Below, piece by piece: positions 8,892 through 17,085 of a stretch of DNA of 64,000 nucleotides. Origin of the DNA: Gemmataceae bacterium (GTDB lineage: Bacteria > Planctomycetota > Planctomycetia > Gemmatales > Gemmataceae); assembly GCA_019694755.1 (NCBI GenBank), contig JAIBBI010000007.1, positions 1 to 64,000 of the forward strand. Direction: 5' to 3'. A program made the position numbers and the translations under genes. The stretch's first letter is position 1. The number at the start of each line of letters is the position of its first letter. Below the pieces are notes generated by a model. That model searched no databases, had not been told where the DNA came from, and saw only the letters and a list, made by a program, of their open reading frames with translations.

Positions 8892-9977
8892 ATGTCCGAA
8901 GTTCCGCCGTTTCCAGATGACCTGAAGACTCGCCCGTTTGTTCTGGGCGGCATTGAGATGCCCTCCCGGTTCTGCCTCGCCCCGTTGGCAGGCTATACCA
9001 ACTGGGCGCTCCGGCTCACCGTACGCGAACTGGGCGGATTGGGGCTTGCGACCAGCGACCTCGTCAATGCCCGGGCGTTGCTCGGTAAATCACCGAAAAC
9101 CCGCGAACTGATCCGCACCAGCCCGGACGACATTCCCCTCGCGATTCAGATCTACGGCTCGGAACTCCCCTGGGTGACCGACGCGGCCCAGTACCTGGTG
9201 GCACAGGGATACCGGCACCTCGATATCAACATGGGCTGCCCCGTGAACAAGGTCGTCAAGACCGGGGGCGGATCGGCCCTCATGTGCGACACTACGGGTA
9301 AAACAGTCGAACTCGTCCGAGCCATCGTCGAGTCGGTGCCCGTCCCGGTCACGGTCAAGATGCGGCTCGGCTGGGACGAAAAAAACCTCTCAGCGCCGTT
9401 TTTTGCACGCGAGTTTGAACAGGTCGGCGCGGCTGCCGTGATCATTCACGGCCGTACTCGGCAACAGGGATTTTCAGGTAGCGTCGATCGGGCCGGAATC
9501 CGTGCCGTCGTCGAGGCAGTCCAGAAAATCCCGGTCGTCGGCAATGGCGACATCATCACTCTGGCAGACGCGGAGCGCATGCTACGTGAAACTGGTTGCA
9601 CCGCCATCGCGATCGGTCGGGGCGCCCTGCTGAATCCGTGGATCTTCCGCCAACTACTCGCATGGGAAAATACCGGGCAGCCCGGCGACCCGCCGACCTA
9701 CTTCGAGAGAATCGACTTTCTGGAAACCCACGTCCGCCGCCTGATCGAACTCTGGGGCGAGTACCGCGGCTGCACCAACTTCCGGAAGGTCGGCAACTGG
9801 TATGCCAAAGTCCTCAAGCCGGGCCGGGAGATTCAGAAGAAGCTGGTGATGCTCGATTCGTGGGAATCGCTGGTGGGGATCGTGGACACACTTCGGGCAA
9901 AAGGTCCGCCTGCCGGCTGGCGGGCCGGCGACGCCCCTTCAATTGCCGTACCCAGCGGTCCGATCGACAAATGGTAA
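8892..9977 (+). CDS. tRNA-dihydrouridine synthase (DusB-like)
   Basis: This 361-residue flavoenzyme reduces uridines to dihydrouridine in tRNA with FMN and NADPH. The DusB-type core is clear: LAPLAGYTNWALR at the N-terminal FMN site, DINMGCPVNKVVK with catalytic C116, GGGSALM, VTVKMRLGWD, IIHGRTRQQGFSG, VVGNGDI and AIGRGALLNPWIF. The helical C-terminal tRNA-binding domain is present (CTNFRKVGNWYAK). The tail after about residue 340 is slightly longer than usual. It ends one base before the converging M50 protease gene. Confidence 0.93.
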   Translation: MSEVPPFPDDLKTRPFVLGGIEMPSRFCLAPLAGYTNWALRLTVRELGGLGLATSDLVNARALLGKSPKTRELIRTSPDDIPLAIQIYGSELPWVTDAAQYLVAQGYRHLDINMGCPVNKVVKTGGGSALMCDTTGKTVELVRAIVESVPVPVTVKMRLGWDEKNLSAPFFAREFEQVGAAAVIIHGRTRQQGFSGSVDRAGIRAVVEAVQKIPVVGNGDIITLADAERMLRETGCTAIAIGRGALLNPWIFRQLLAWENTGQPGDPPTYFERIDFLETHVRRLIELWGEYRGCTNFRKVGNWYAKVLKPGREIQKKLVMLDSWESLVGIVDTLRAKGPPAGWRAGDAPSIAVPSGPIDKW

Positions 9978-9978
9978 A

Positions 9979-10719
9979 TCAGCTATAGCCGCCGCGGTCC
10001 CACGGCCGACCCAATTGCCGAAGCAACTGGTAACTTTCAAATGCCAGAAGCCCGAAAAGGATGACTGTGTACATCCCATAGCCATGCAGGTAGGGGATGA
10101 TCGGACGGCCGTTCGAGGCAGCGACAGTGTTGATCGCAATAAATGCTGCCGTTGCAATGGAAATGCCGAGCGAGACGCGGGTGCCGGACCGCGGATTGGC
10201 GGCCTCGCATACCTCTCGGCACACCATGCCGCCGTCGAGCGGCCAAACCGGCAGCAGATTGAAGAGTGGCCAGAGGAGGTTTATGAACACCATGTTCAAC
10301 CAGACCTGCTGCACGAGTTCATTGGCTCCGACAAACCAAGCGGCAAACGCAGGCAGTTGCATGACCAACCACAATATGCCGAACAGTAGTAGTTGAATGC
10401 CGGGACCGGCCAAGGATACAAATACACGCTCCCATCGTCGGTCGAGCGCTTTGGAACCGATGGCCAAGCCGCCAAAGCTGTACAGGACGATATGCCCGTC
10501 GCTGCCGAAGAGCTTGCCTGCCCATACGTGTCCGAGTTCATGCAGGAGGATCGACGCAAAAACGCAGAGCACCCAGATCAGGACGAATGCCACGCCGCGT
10601 TCGATGTTGTTCCAACCAAGAATTGCCGAGAAGATCCAGAAGCCGACGTGAACTCGAACCGGCGTCCGACCCACGGAGAAATGCAGATCGTAGGGCGACT
10701 CGCTTGGGGCCAGCAGCAT
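9979..10719 (-). CDS. site-2-protease-type membrane metalloprotease (M50)
   Basis: From the ATG at 10719 the protein has 246 residues and about six hydrophobic segments. The zinc motif HELGH is at 60-64 and the third-ligand motif NLLPVWPLDGG ends at 164 with D162, both within membrane segments as expected for M50 intramembrane proteases. It is compact, with no PDZ or CBS domain. An in-frame ATG at 10770 would overlap the ATG of the divergent aminotransferase gene, so I prefer 10719, which has a GAGAA stretch upstream. Its substrate, often a membrane-bound anti-sigma factor or signal peptide remnant, is unknown. Confidence 0.88.
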   Translation of the reverse strand: MLLAPSESPYDLHFSVGRTPVRVHVGFWIFSAILGWNNIERGVAFVLIWVLCVFASILLHELGHVWAGKLFGSDGHIVLYSFGGLAIGSKALDRRWERVFVSLAGPGIQLLLFGILWLVMQLPAFAAWFVGANELVQQVWLNMVFINLLWPLFNLLPVWPLDGGMVCREVCEAANPRSGTRVSLGISIATAAFIAINTVAASNGRPIIPYLHGYGMYTVILFGLLAFESYQLLRQLGRPWDRGGYS

Positions 10720-10768
10720 GTTTTTTCTCGTGAGGACGGGATTGTTATAGGGCCCATATGATGGCGGC

Positions 10769-11887
10769 ATGGACCTGCGTCAGCACTTTCCCGTGACCCG
10801 TGAATGGTCATTCCTCGATCATGCGGGCGTTTCGGCCGCCTCCGGCCCTGCCGCGGCAATCCTTCACGAGTTTACCGACGACATCCTGCACCACGGCGTC
10901 ACCCGCGTCGGCCACTGGGTGGACCGTTGCGAAGACGTCCGCCGGCTGATCGGATCGATGATCCATGCCGACCCGTCGCAAATCGCTTTCGTCAAAAACA
11001 CAACGGAGGCGATCGACTTCGTGGCCGAGGGGTTCCCCTGGCAACCCGGAGACAACATCGTCCTGCCCGCAGACGAGTATCCTTCGAACCAGTACCCGTG
11101 GATGAACCTGAGGTCGCGAGGCGTCGAAGTCCGGCGTGTCCCGAATAATGGACTGACCGTCGACCTTGCTGAGCTGGATCGCGCGATTGATTCGCGAACA
11201 CGGATCCTGGCCATTAGTTGGGTCGGCTACGCGTCCGGCTTCTGTCTGAACCTGGCAGACGCCGCCGAACTGGTTCAGTCACGTGGAGTCGCACTGTGCG
11301 TCGATGTGATTCAAGGGTTCGGGGCCCTGCCACTGGACCTGCAACAGACGCCGATCGATTTTGTCTGCTGCGGATCGCACAAATGGGCTCTGGGGTATCA
11401 GGGGGCGGGATTCCTTTACGTTCGCCCCGAATTGATGGCCCGGTTGCGCCCTCAAGGAGTCGGCGCGCATAGTGTCATCAACCCGTTCGATTACGCCAAC
11501 ATCGACTTTTCTCTGCAAACCGACGCTCGGCGATTCGAGGGCGGCACGCTGAGTTTTGGCATCATTACTGCTTGGGGAGGCAGCCTGAAACTGCTTCACG
11601 GCCTCACAGCGTCGGGCATCGAGACCCGGATCCGGGAGTTGACCAGGTATCTCTGCGAATCGGCGAAATCCCACGGGATTCAGATTCATTCTGATCCGAA
11701 CTCGGCATCGGGCATCGTCTCGCTGACGGTTCCGGGGCGCGATTCCGGTGAGGTCATGAAGCAGGCTCGGGCCGCGGGCGTGGTCGTGAATCACCGTGGC
11801 GGCCGGGTTCGCGTCGCCCCCCACTGCTACAACAATCGCGAAGACCTCGATCGGCTCCTCGAAGTACTAACCCGTCAGGAGCGTTGA
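10769..11887 (+). CDS. class V PLP-dependent aminotransferase / cysteine desulfurase-like
   Basis: This 372-residue fold-type I enzyme has the Schiff-base lysine K205 in CCGSHKWALG and the cofactor aspartate D179 in ALCVDVIQGFGA. The N-terminal FLDHAGVS and the KNTTEAIDF region are typical of the group that includes isopenicillin-N-epimerase-like and SufS-like enzymes. The mobile-loop cysteine of SufS is not obvious, so substrate and reaction stay open. coaD begins on the base after its stop, which indicates an operon with coaD and the hydrolase. Confidence 0.85.
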   Translation: MDLRQHFPVTREWSFLDHAGVSAASGPAAAILHEFTDDILHHGVTRVGHWVDRCEDVRRLIGSMIHADPSQIAFVKNTTEAIDFVAEGFPWQPGDNIVLPADEYPSNQYPWMNLRSRGVEVRRVPNNGLTVDLAELDRAIDSRTRILAISWVGYASGFCLNLADAAELVQSRGVALCVDVIQGFGALPLDLQQTPIDFVCCGSHKWALGYQGAGFLYVRPELMARLRPQGVGAHSVINPFDYANIDFSLQTDARRFEGGTLSFGIITAWGGSLKLLHGLTASGIETRIRELTRYLCESAKSHGIQIHSDPNSASGIVSLTVPGRDSGEVMKQARAAGVVVNHRGGRVRVAPHCYNNREDLDRLLEVLTRQER

Positions 11888-12409
11888 ATGGCCCTGAATC
11901 CTCGCGTGGCCGTGTACACCGGCATGTTTGACCCCGTCCATCACGGGCACGTCGACATCATTCGACGCGGGGCGGCCCTGTACGACCGGCTCATCGTCGG
12001 AGTCGGCATCAATCCGGAAAAACACGCATTCTTCGAGCCGGCCGAGCGGGTCGAGTTGCTGCTAGCCGTGTGCAAACGGTTCAAAAACGTCGAGGTCCTT
12101 CCGTTCAGCGGACTGGCGGTAACTTTCGTCCGATCGCTGAATGCGGGCATCATGCTCCGCGGCCTTAGAACTTTGAGCGACATGGAATACGAGTTCAATA
12201 TGTCACTCACCAACCAGAATCTGGATGACGAGATCGAGACTGTTTTTCTGATGGCTCAGGTAGAACACTCGCACTTCTCGAGCACGCTCATTCGGCAGAT
12301 CGGTACGTTCGGTGGCGATCTGCATCCGTTCGTCCCGCCCGAGGTGGAAACCGCTGTCGTCGCCCGGGCGGCCGAACGCCGCAACCTGAACTACCGGGAC
12401 GAGCGATGA
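11888..12409 (+). CDS. coaD: phosphopantetheine adenylyltransferase
   Basis: CoaD transfers AMP from ATP to 4'-phosphopantetheine, the penultimate step of coenzyme A synthesis. The 173-residue protein has the nucleotidyltransferase motif YTGMFDPVHHGH (HxGH at 18-21) and the C-terminal SSTLIR motif. GLRTLSDMEYEFNMSLTN is the usual pantetheine-binding region. Its start abuts the preceding stop and its end overlaps the next ATG (ATGA), so it sits in a tight three-gene operon. Confidence 0.95.
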   Translation: MALNPRVAVYTGMFDPVHHGHVDIIRRGAALYDRLIVGVGINPEKHAFFEPAERVELLLAVCKRFKNVEVLPFSGLAVTFVRSLNAGIMLRGLRTLSDMEYEFNMSLTNQNLDDEIETVFLMAQVEHSHFSSTLIRQIGTFGGDLHPFVPPEVETAVVARAAERRNLNYRDER

Positions 12410-14421
12410 GCGTCAAAGCCTACGAGGAGTTCGTACGTCGCGAAGCCGCTCAACTTCGCTCCGCGGACAAATCGCCCACCTCAATGGCGGAATGGGTTGC
12501 CCGGGCGAAGCAACTCCGCCCGCGGATCCTCGAAGCGGTCGGCGGGACGTTCGAGAATTGCCCGCTGGAGCCGCGAATTCTCGGCGAAGTCAAGAGGCCG
12601 GGCTATGTCATCGAGCGGCTCATCCTGCAGACACAACCCGACGTGTGGATGACGGCCAACCTTTTTCGGCCCGATCCCGCGCCGAAGCGGGGCCCTGCGG
12701 TTCTGGTCGTCCACGGGCACTGGTCGCTGGCCCGAGTGGAACCGGTGGTCCAATCGCGGTGTATTGGTCTTGTCAGGCTGGGCTTCACCGTTCTCTGCGT
12801 CGATGCCTTCGGATCGGGCGAGCGGTATTCCGCGCCGGCGCCGGGGACTTACCACGGAGGCCGATACGGCGGCACGCTCTGGCCCGTGGGATTATCCTTG
12901 CTCTCCCTGCAACTGCACGACAACCGTCGGGCGTTGGACTACCTCTCCAGCCGACAGGAAGTCGACCCGATGCGGATCGGGGTCACGGGAGAATCGGGCG
13001 GGGGCAACCAGACGATGTACGCCGCCGCGTTTGACGACCGGTTCGCAGCCGCGGTGCCCGTGTGTTCCGTCGGCAATTACCAATCGTACCTGTTCGTGCA
13101 ATGCTGCGTTTGCGAGGTCATCCCCGGTGTCATGTCCATGACCGAGGAAGGGGATGTACTCGGCCTGATCGCGCCGCGACCGCTCATGGTGATCAGCGCA
13201 GGTCGTGACAGCATTCAGTTCAGCCCGGCCGAAGCCGCGAAAAGCGTTGCACGCGCCCGTGACATCTACCGCCTCTCCAACAATGCCGACCGCGTCGAGC
13301 ATGCCGTGTTCGATGCCGGGCACGGCTACGACAAGCCGATGCGTGAGGCGATGTATGGCTGGATGACAAAGTGGCTGAAAAACGAGGGGGCCGGCACCCC
13401 CATCAGCGAACCCGCGATCACGCTGGAAGATCCCAACGTCCTCCGCTGCTATCCCGACCCGGCGTTGCGTCCCCAGGGCTGGCAATACCCGCCCACTTAC
13501 GCAAAACGGCACGGCCTCAGGCGACTGGCCGCTCAGTTTCCCGCGCCGCCGCATCATCCCGAAGAGTGGGACTCGACCGCAACATTTGTCCACGGCGAAC
13601 TCGAGAAAGTCCTCGGCCGGATGCCGAATTCCGTGGCATCGCCCGGGACGATCGGTGAACCGGCGACTGCGGGCGAGGTCACGACCACACCCATCACGCT
13701 CGTGCCCGAACCCGGAATGCCGATGTCATGCCTGCGGGCAAGAAATCGTCAACAGGCAGAATCCAAAGCTGCACTCTTGTTTGTCAACCTGGACGGGGCT
13801 GCCGCCGCTCAATCGCACCCGATGTCTCGCGGGTTTCTCAAAACAGGGTACGACATCGTTGCTGCCGATCACCGCGTCGGCGGCCAGGTCCTTCCTGCAA
13901 AACCGGGCCGCGTCCCCGATTACAAACAGGCCGAGCACGGGGTCTGGATCGGACGGCCGTTACTCGGCCAATGGGTATTTGAAGTTCAGTGCCTGCTTGA
14001 CTGGATCGTTCTGCAGGGGTTTGACAAGAACCGCACGATAATTGCCGGAGTCGGATCGGGAGCGCTCGTAGCACTTGCGGCGGCCGCGTTGTTTCCGAAA
14101 AAAATCGCGGGGGCTGTGCTCGCGGACCTGCCCGTGACCATGCTCACCGACTCCGCCTACGGAGACATCTTTCGGATGGGGGCATTGGTGCCCCATCTGT
14201 TTCGGGCCGGCGACGTACCTCAGCTAGCCGCACTCGTTGCACCGCGGCCGCTCGTCATTGCTGGTGGGGTCGATCCGCAAGGGCGCATGTTGGGACAGCG
14301 CGAGCTGCGCGAATCGCTCGGATTCCCGGCCAGTGTGTATTCCTTGTTAAAATCCAAGAGCTTCTACTTCGAGCCGGGCCCGGATTGGGATGCGATCCCT
14401 GGCCGATTCAAGTCGCCGTGA
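12406..14421 (+). CDS. alpha/beta hydrolase, acetylxylan-esterase-like, with extra C-terminal domain
   Basis: A 671-residue protein overlapping the coaD stop by four bases. The first 330 residues form an alpha/beta hydrolase with VVHGHW near 102-107, nucleophile S197 in GESGG, and probable D268 (ISAGRDS) and H306 (DAGHGYD), giving a complete triad. This resembles the acetylxylan esterase / dienelactone hydrolase group. The C-terminal half looks like a second hydrolase-like fold: GVGSG at the nucleophile-elbow position is followed by APRPLVIAGGVD. It is probably a degraded duplicate. No signal peptide is apparent, so it appears cytosolic. Confidence 0.82.
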   Translation: MSVKAYEEFVRREAAQLRSADKSPTSMAEWVARAKQLRPRILEAVGGTFENCPLEPRILGEVKRPGYVIERLILQTQPDVWMTANLFRPDPAPKRGPAVLVVHGHWSLARVEPVVQSRCIGLVRLGFTVLCVDAFGSGERYSAPAPGTYHGGRYGGTLWPVGLSLLSLQLHDNRRALDYLSSRQEVDPMRIGVTGESGGGNQTMYAAAFDDRFAAAVPVCSVGNYQSYLFVQCCVCEVIPGVMSMTEEGDVLGLIAPRPLMVISAGRDSIQFSPAEAAKSVARARDIYRLSNNADRVEHAVFDAGHGYDKPMREAMYGWMTKWLKNEGAGTPISEPAITLEDPNVLRCYPDPALRPQGWQYPPTYAKRHGLRRLAAQFPAPPHHPEEWDSTATFVHGELEKVLGRMPNSVASPGTIGEPATAGEVTTTPITLVPEPGMPMSCLRARNRQQAESKAALLFVNLDGAAAAQSHPMSRGFLKTGYDIVAADHRVGGQVLPAKPGRVPDYKQAEHGVWIGRPLLGQWVFEVQCLLDWIVLQGFDKNRTIIAGVGSGALVALAAAALFPKKIAGAVLADLPVTMLTDSAYGDIFRMGALVPHLFRAGDVPQLAALVAPRPLVIAGGVDPQGRMLGQRELRESLGFPASVYSLLKSKSFYFEPGPDWDAIPGRFKSP

Positions 14422-14506
14422 GTTACAGAAGCGTTACGCATTCGGCCGTGCGAATCGGCTAGAATCCCCACGAGACAACTGCGTTCGTCCGTCGCGGGGA
14501 TTTACA

Positions 14507-16276
14507 ATGCGTGCCGTGCTTGCGTCCTGGCTCCTGATGACCATTCCGGCCCTGGCGGCCGAAGATCTCCCGAAGGGGACTCCGGTCAAGAACCGGATCG
14601 TCGCCGTGACGGTGTATCAAGGCAATGCTCTCGTTGCTCGCGAAGTAAGCGTCCCCGAGGGCACCGGCACTCAGGAACTGCTCGTGAGTCCTTTGCCACC
14701 CCGCACACTCGCCGGAAGCCCGTATGCCGAAGGCACTGACGGCATACGAATCCTCAACACGCGTTTCCGCTCGATCGCCATTAAGGAAGACACGCGAGAA
14801 GAAGTGCGCAAACTCGAAAGTCAGATCAGGCAGCTCAATCTTGACAGCCAGCGAGTTCAGGCCGACATCAAGGTCGCGGGCGAACAGACGCAGTTTCTGA
14901 CCAAACTGGAGGGATTCTCGGCTTCTTCGCTCCAACACCTCACCGACAAAGGCCAGTTGAATAGCGACTCCGTCATCGCACTTTCCAAATTCCTGTTGCA
15001 AACACGGGCCGAACGGGCCAAGGAGGCCGTCGCGTTGCTCCAGAAAGCCCAGGAATTGACCGAACAGACCGAGTTCCTCAAACGGCAACTGGCCGAGAAG
15101 ACGGCTGGCATCAGTCGGACCGAGCGAGTCGCAGTCATCACGATCGACAAGGCAAATGCGGCGGCCGGGACGATCAAGCTATTTTACCTGGTCGACGCGG
15201 TCGCCTGGCGCCCCCAGTACCGCTTACGGGCCGGCAAACCGCAGGAACCCGTCAACGTGGAATACCTGGCCGCGGTCCAGCAACAGACGGGCGAGGATTG
15301 GACGAACGTGGCCATCGCCCTGTCGACCGCCCAGCCGCTCTTGAATGCCGCTCCGCCCGACCTGAAGATGCTCGAAGTCTCTGCCGCGCCGCTGAACGCC
15401 CCGCGCCAGGCGGCGGCCCTCCCACCCGGAGCGAACCCTTACAACGAATTGAAGAAACGGGCCGACGCCGGACGAGCGCAGGGCCAGTCGCTTCAAAACT
15501 CCGTCCGGTTTGTCGACGCCGAAAAGGCCATCAATGACGCCGCCGCCTGCGAGCAATTCGGCGAATTGCTGGCCAGCCGCGATGATATCCTGGCGGTCAA
15601 TCGGGAATACACCTCGACTCCGAGTGAAGGACCGGCCGTGACTTACCGCCTGCGCGGCTCTCTGAGCATGCCGTCGCGAAATGACGAGCAGATTCTCGAA
15701 GTCACCCGGCTCCAATTGACGCCGGAGTATTACTTCAAGGCCGTGCCCGTGCTGACGCCGCACGTGTATCGGATGGCCGACCTCGTCAACAAGAGCGAGT
15801 TCGTACTGTTCCCGGGCGAAGCAACCATGTATCAAGGGCAGGACTTCGTGGGCCGGATGTCATTGCCACTCGTCGCCGTCGGTAAGCCGTTCAGCGTGAG
15901 TTTCGGGGCCGATCCGCAGATTTCGGTCCAGCGGACCCTGTCGAATAAGAACCGTATCACCTCAGGAGGCAATCAGGTCCATACGTTCGACTACCGCCTG
16001 CTTGTGAATAGCTACAAAGCGGAACCGGTCAAAGTGCAGGTTTGGGACCGCCTGCCGAAAGGCGACGCCCAGGCGATCGCCGTCAGCCTCGTCAGCCAGA
16101 AACCCGATCTCAGCGGCGACGCGTTGTATCTGCGTGAAGAGCGGCCGAAAAACCTGCTCCGCTGGGACGTGACAGTCCTGCCGACCCAGAACGGCGAAAA
16201 AGCACTTGCCATCGATTACACTTACAAGCTGGAACTGGACAAGCAGATGGGGATTGGCACCGTAATCGCCAAATAG
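14507..16276 (+). CDS. MuiA-like DUF4140/DUF4139 protein, secreted
   Basis: From the ATG at 14507 the product has 589 residues with a signal peptide (MRAVLASWLLMTIPALAAE). An N-terminal DUF4140 region (AVTVYQGNALVAREVSV) follows, then a coiled coil around residues 90-200 and a DUF4139 region (WRPQYRLRA, ATMYQGQDFVGRM, DYTYKLELD). The family includes MuiA, the mucoidy inhibitor, whose biochemical role is unsettled. Codons before 14507 give a non-signal extension and are probably untranslated. A TAGAAT hexamer at 14460-14465 could be a promoter element. The two-component operon downstream may be regulated separately. Confidence 0.85.
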   Translation: MRAVLASWLLMTIPALAAEDLPKGTPVKNRIVAVTVYQGNALVAREVSVPEGTGTQELLVSPLPPRTLAGSPYAEGTDGIRILNTRFRSIAIKEDTREEVRKLESQIRQLNLDSQRVQADIKVAGEQTQFLTKLEGFSASSLQHLTDKGQLNSDSVIALSKFLLQTRAERAKEAVALLQKAQELTEQTEFLKRQLAEKTAGISRTERVAVITIDKANAAAGTIKLFYLVDAVAWRPQYRLRAGKPQEPVNVEYLAAVQQQTGEDWTNVAIALSTAQPLLNAAPPDLKMLEVSAAPLNAPRQAAALPPGANPYNELKKRADAGRAQGQSLQNSVRFVDAEKAINDAAACEQFGELLASRDDILAVNREYTSTPSEGPAVTYRLRGSLSMPSRNDEQILEVTRLQLTPEYYFKAVPVLTPHVYRMADLVNKSEFVLFPGEATMYQGQDFVGRMSLPLVAVGKPFSVSFGADPQISVQRTLSNKNRITSGGNQVHTFDYRLLVNSYKAEPVKVQVWDRLPKGDAQAIAVSLVSQKPDLSGDALYLREERPKNLLRWDVTVLPTQNGEKALAIDYTYKLELDKQMGIGTVIAK

Positions 16277-16291
16277 GCCGGTCGAAAATGG

Positions 16292-16333
16292 CGATGTCCG
16301 GAAGTTGGCCCAACTTTCGCAACCCGGACATCG
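16292..16333 (+). promoter_or_regulatory. nested inverted repeats in the leader of the two-component operon
   Basis: Outer arms CGATGTCCGG (16292-16301) and CCGGACATCG (16324-16333) are perfectly complementary over 10 bp. Inside them, AAGTTGG (16302-16308) and CCAACTT (16310-16316) form a second 7-bp inverted repeat. The element lies 15 bases after the DUF4139 stop and 29 bases before the response-regulator ATG. There is no U-tract, so a standard intrinsic terminator is unlikely. A TATAAG hexamer follows at 16338-16343. It may be an operator or an RNA hairpin. Confidence 0.55.
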
Positions 16334-16362
16334 TCTGTATAAGGACACACGGGAGACCGCCG

Positions 16363-17085
16363 ATGACCGCGCGAATCGTTGTCGTGGAAGACGAACCCGC
16401 CATCCGTCGCGGCGTCGTCGATGTCCTCCGGGTGTCTGGCTACCAGGTCGACGAGGCGGCCGACGGGAAAACGGGTCTCGATCTGTCGACGTCCAGCCCC
16501 GTCGACCTTGTTCTGCTGGATCTGCTGTTGCCGCAGATGGATGGGCTCGAAGTCCTCCGCGGCATCAGGAAAAAGCAGCCAACCCTTCCCGTCATCATCC
16601 TCACAGCGCGTGGCAGCGAGGACGACCGTGTCCGTGGCCTTCGACTCGGCGCCGACGATTACGTAGTCAAACCGTTCTCGGCCAAGGAACTGCTTGCCCG
16701 CGTCGAGGCGGTCCTCCGCCGCTCGCCTCACCGGGCGACGGAAGTGCTCCAAGCCAGACTGGGGCACGCCAAGCTCGATTTGAAGCGAGGGGAAGTCCGG
16801 TGGGGCAAGGAATCCAGCGCGGAGTTAAGCGATACGGAAGCGTCGTTGCTCCGCTACCTGATCCAGCACCGTGAGCGAATCGTCACCCGTGACGAATTGC
16901 TTCTCTGGGTCTGGGGCGTTTCTCCTGACTACCTGGAAACTCGGACCATCGACATGCACGTAGCCAGGCTGCGGGCAAAACTCCGCGATCCGTCTGGCAA
17001 GACCGTTCCCGATGCGGTCGTGACTGTCCGCGGCCGAGGATACATGGCGTCTCCGGACCTTCAGCCTGCCGAGGCCCCTCGATGA
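16363..17085 (+). CDS. OmpR/PhoB-family response regulator
   Basis: This 240-residue regulator has a receiver domain with acidic pair E9-D10, phosphoacceptor D53, T81 and K103, and a C-terminal winged helix. The latter contains the RIVTRDELLLWVWG and TRTIDMHVARLRAKLRD segments and ends in the wing VRGRGYMA. It would bind DNA when phosphorylated by the kinase encoded next, whose ATG overlaps its stop (ATGA). The ATG at 16363 has GGGAGA upstream; an open-frame extension upstream lacks receiver sequence. Targets are unknown. Confidence 0.93.
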   Translation: MTARIVVVEDEPAIRRGVVDVLRVSGYQVDEAADGKTGLDLSTSSPVDLVLLDLLLPQMDGLEVLRGIRKKQPTLPVIILTARGSEDDRVRGLRLGADDYVVKPFSAKELLARVEAVLRRSPHRATEVLQARLGHAKLDLKRGEVRWGKESSAELSDTEASLLRYLIQHRERIVTRDELLLWVWGVSPDYLETRTIDMHVARLRAKLRDPSGKTVPDAVVTVRGRGYMASPDLQPAEAPR

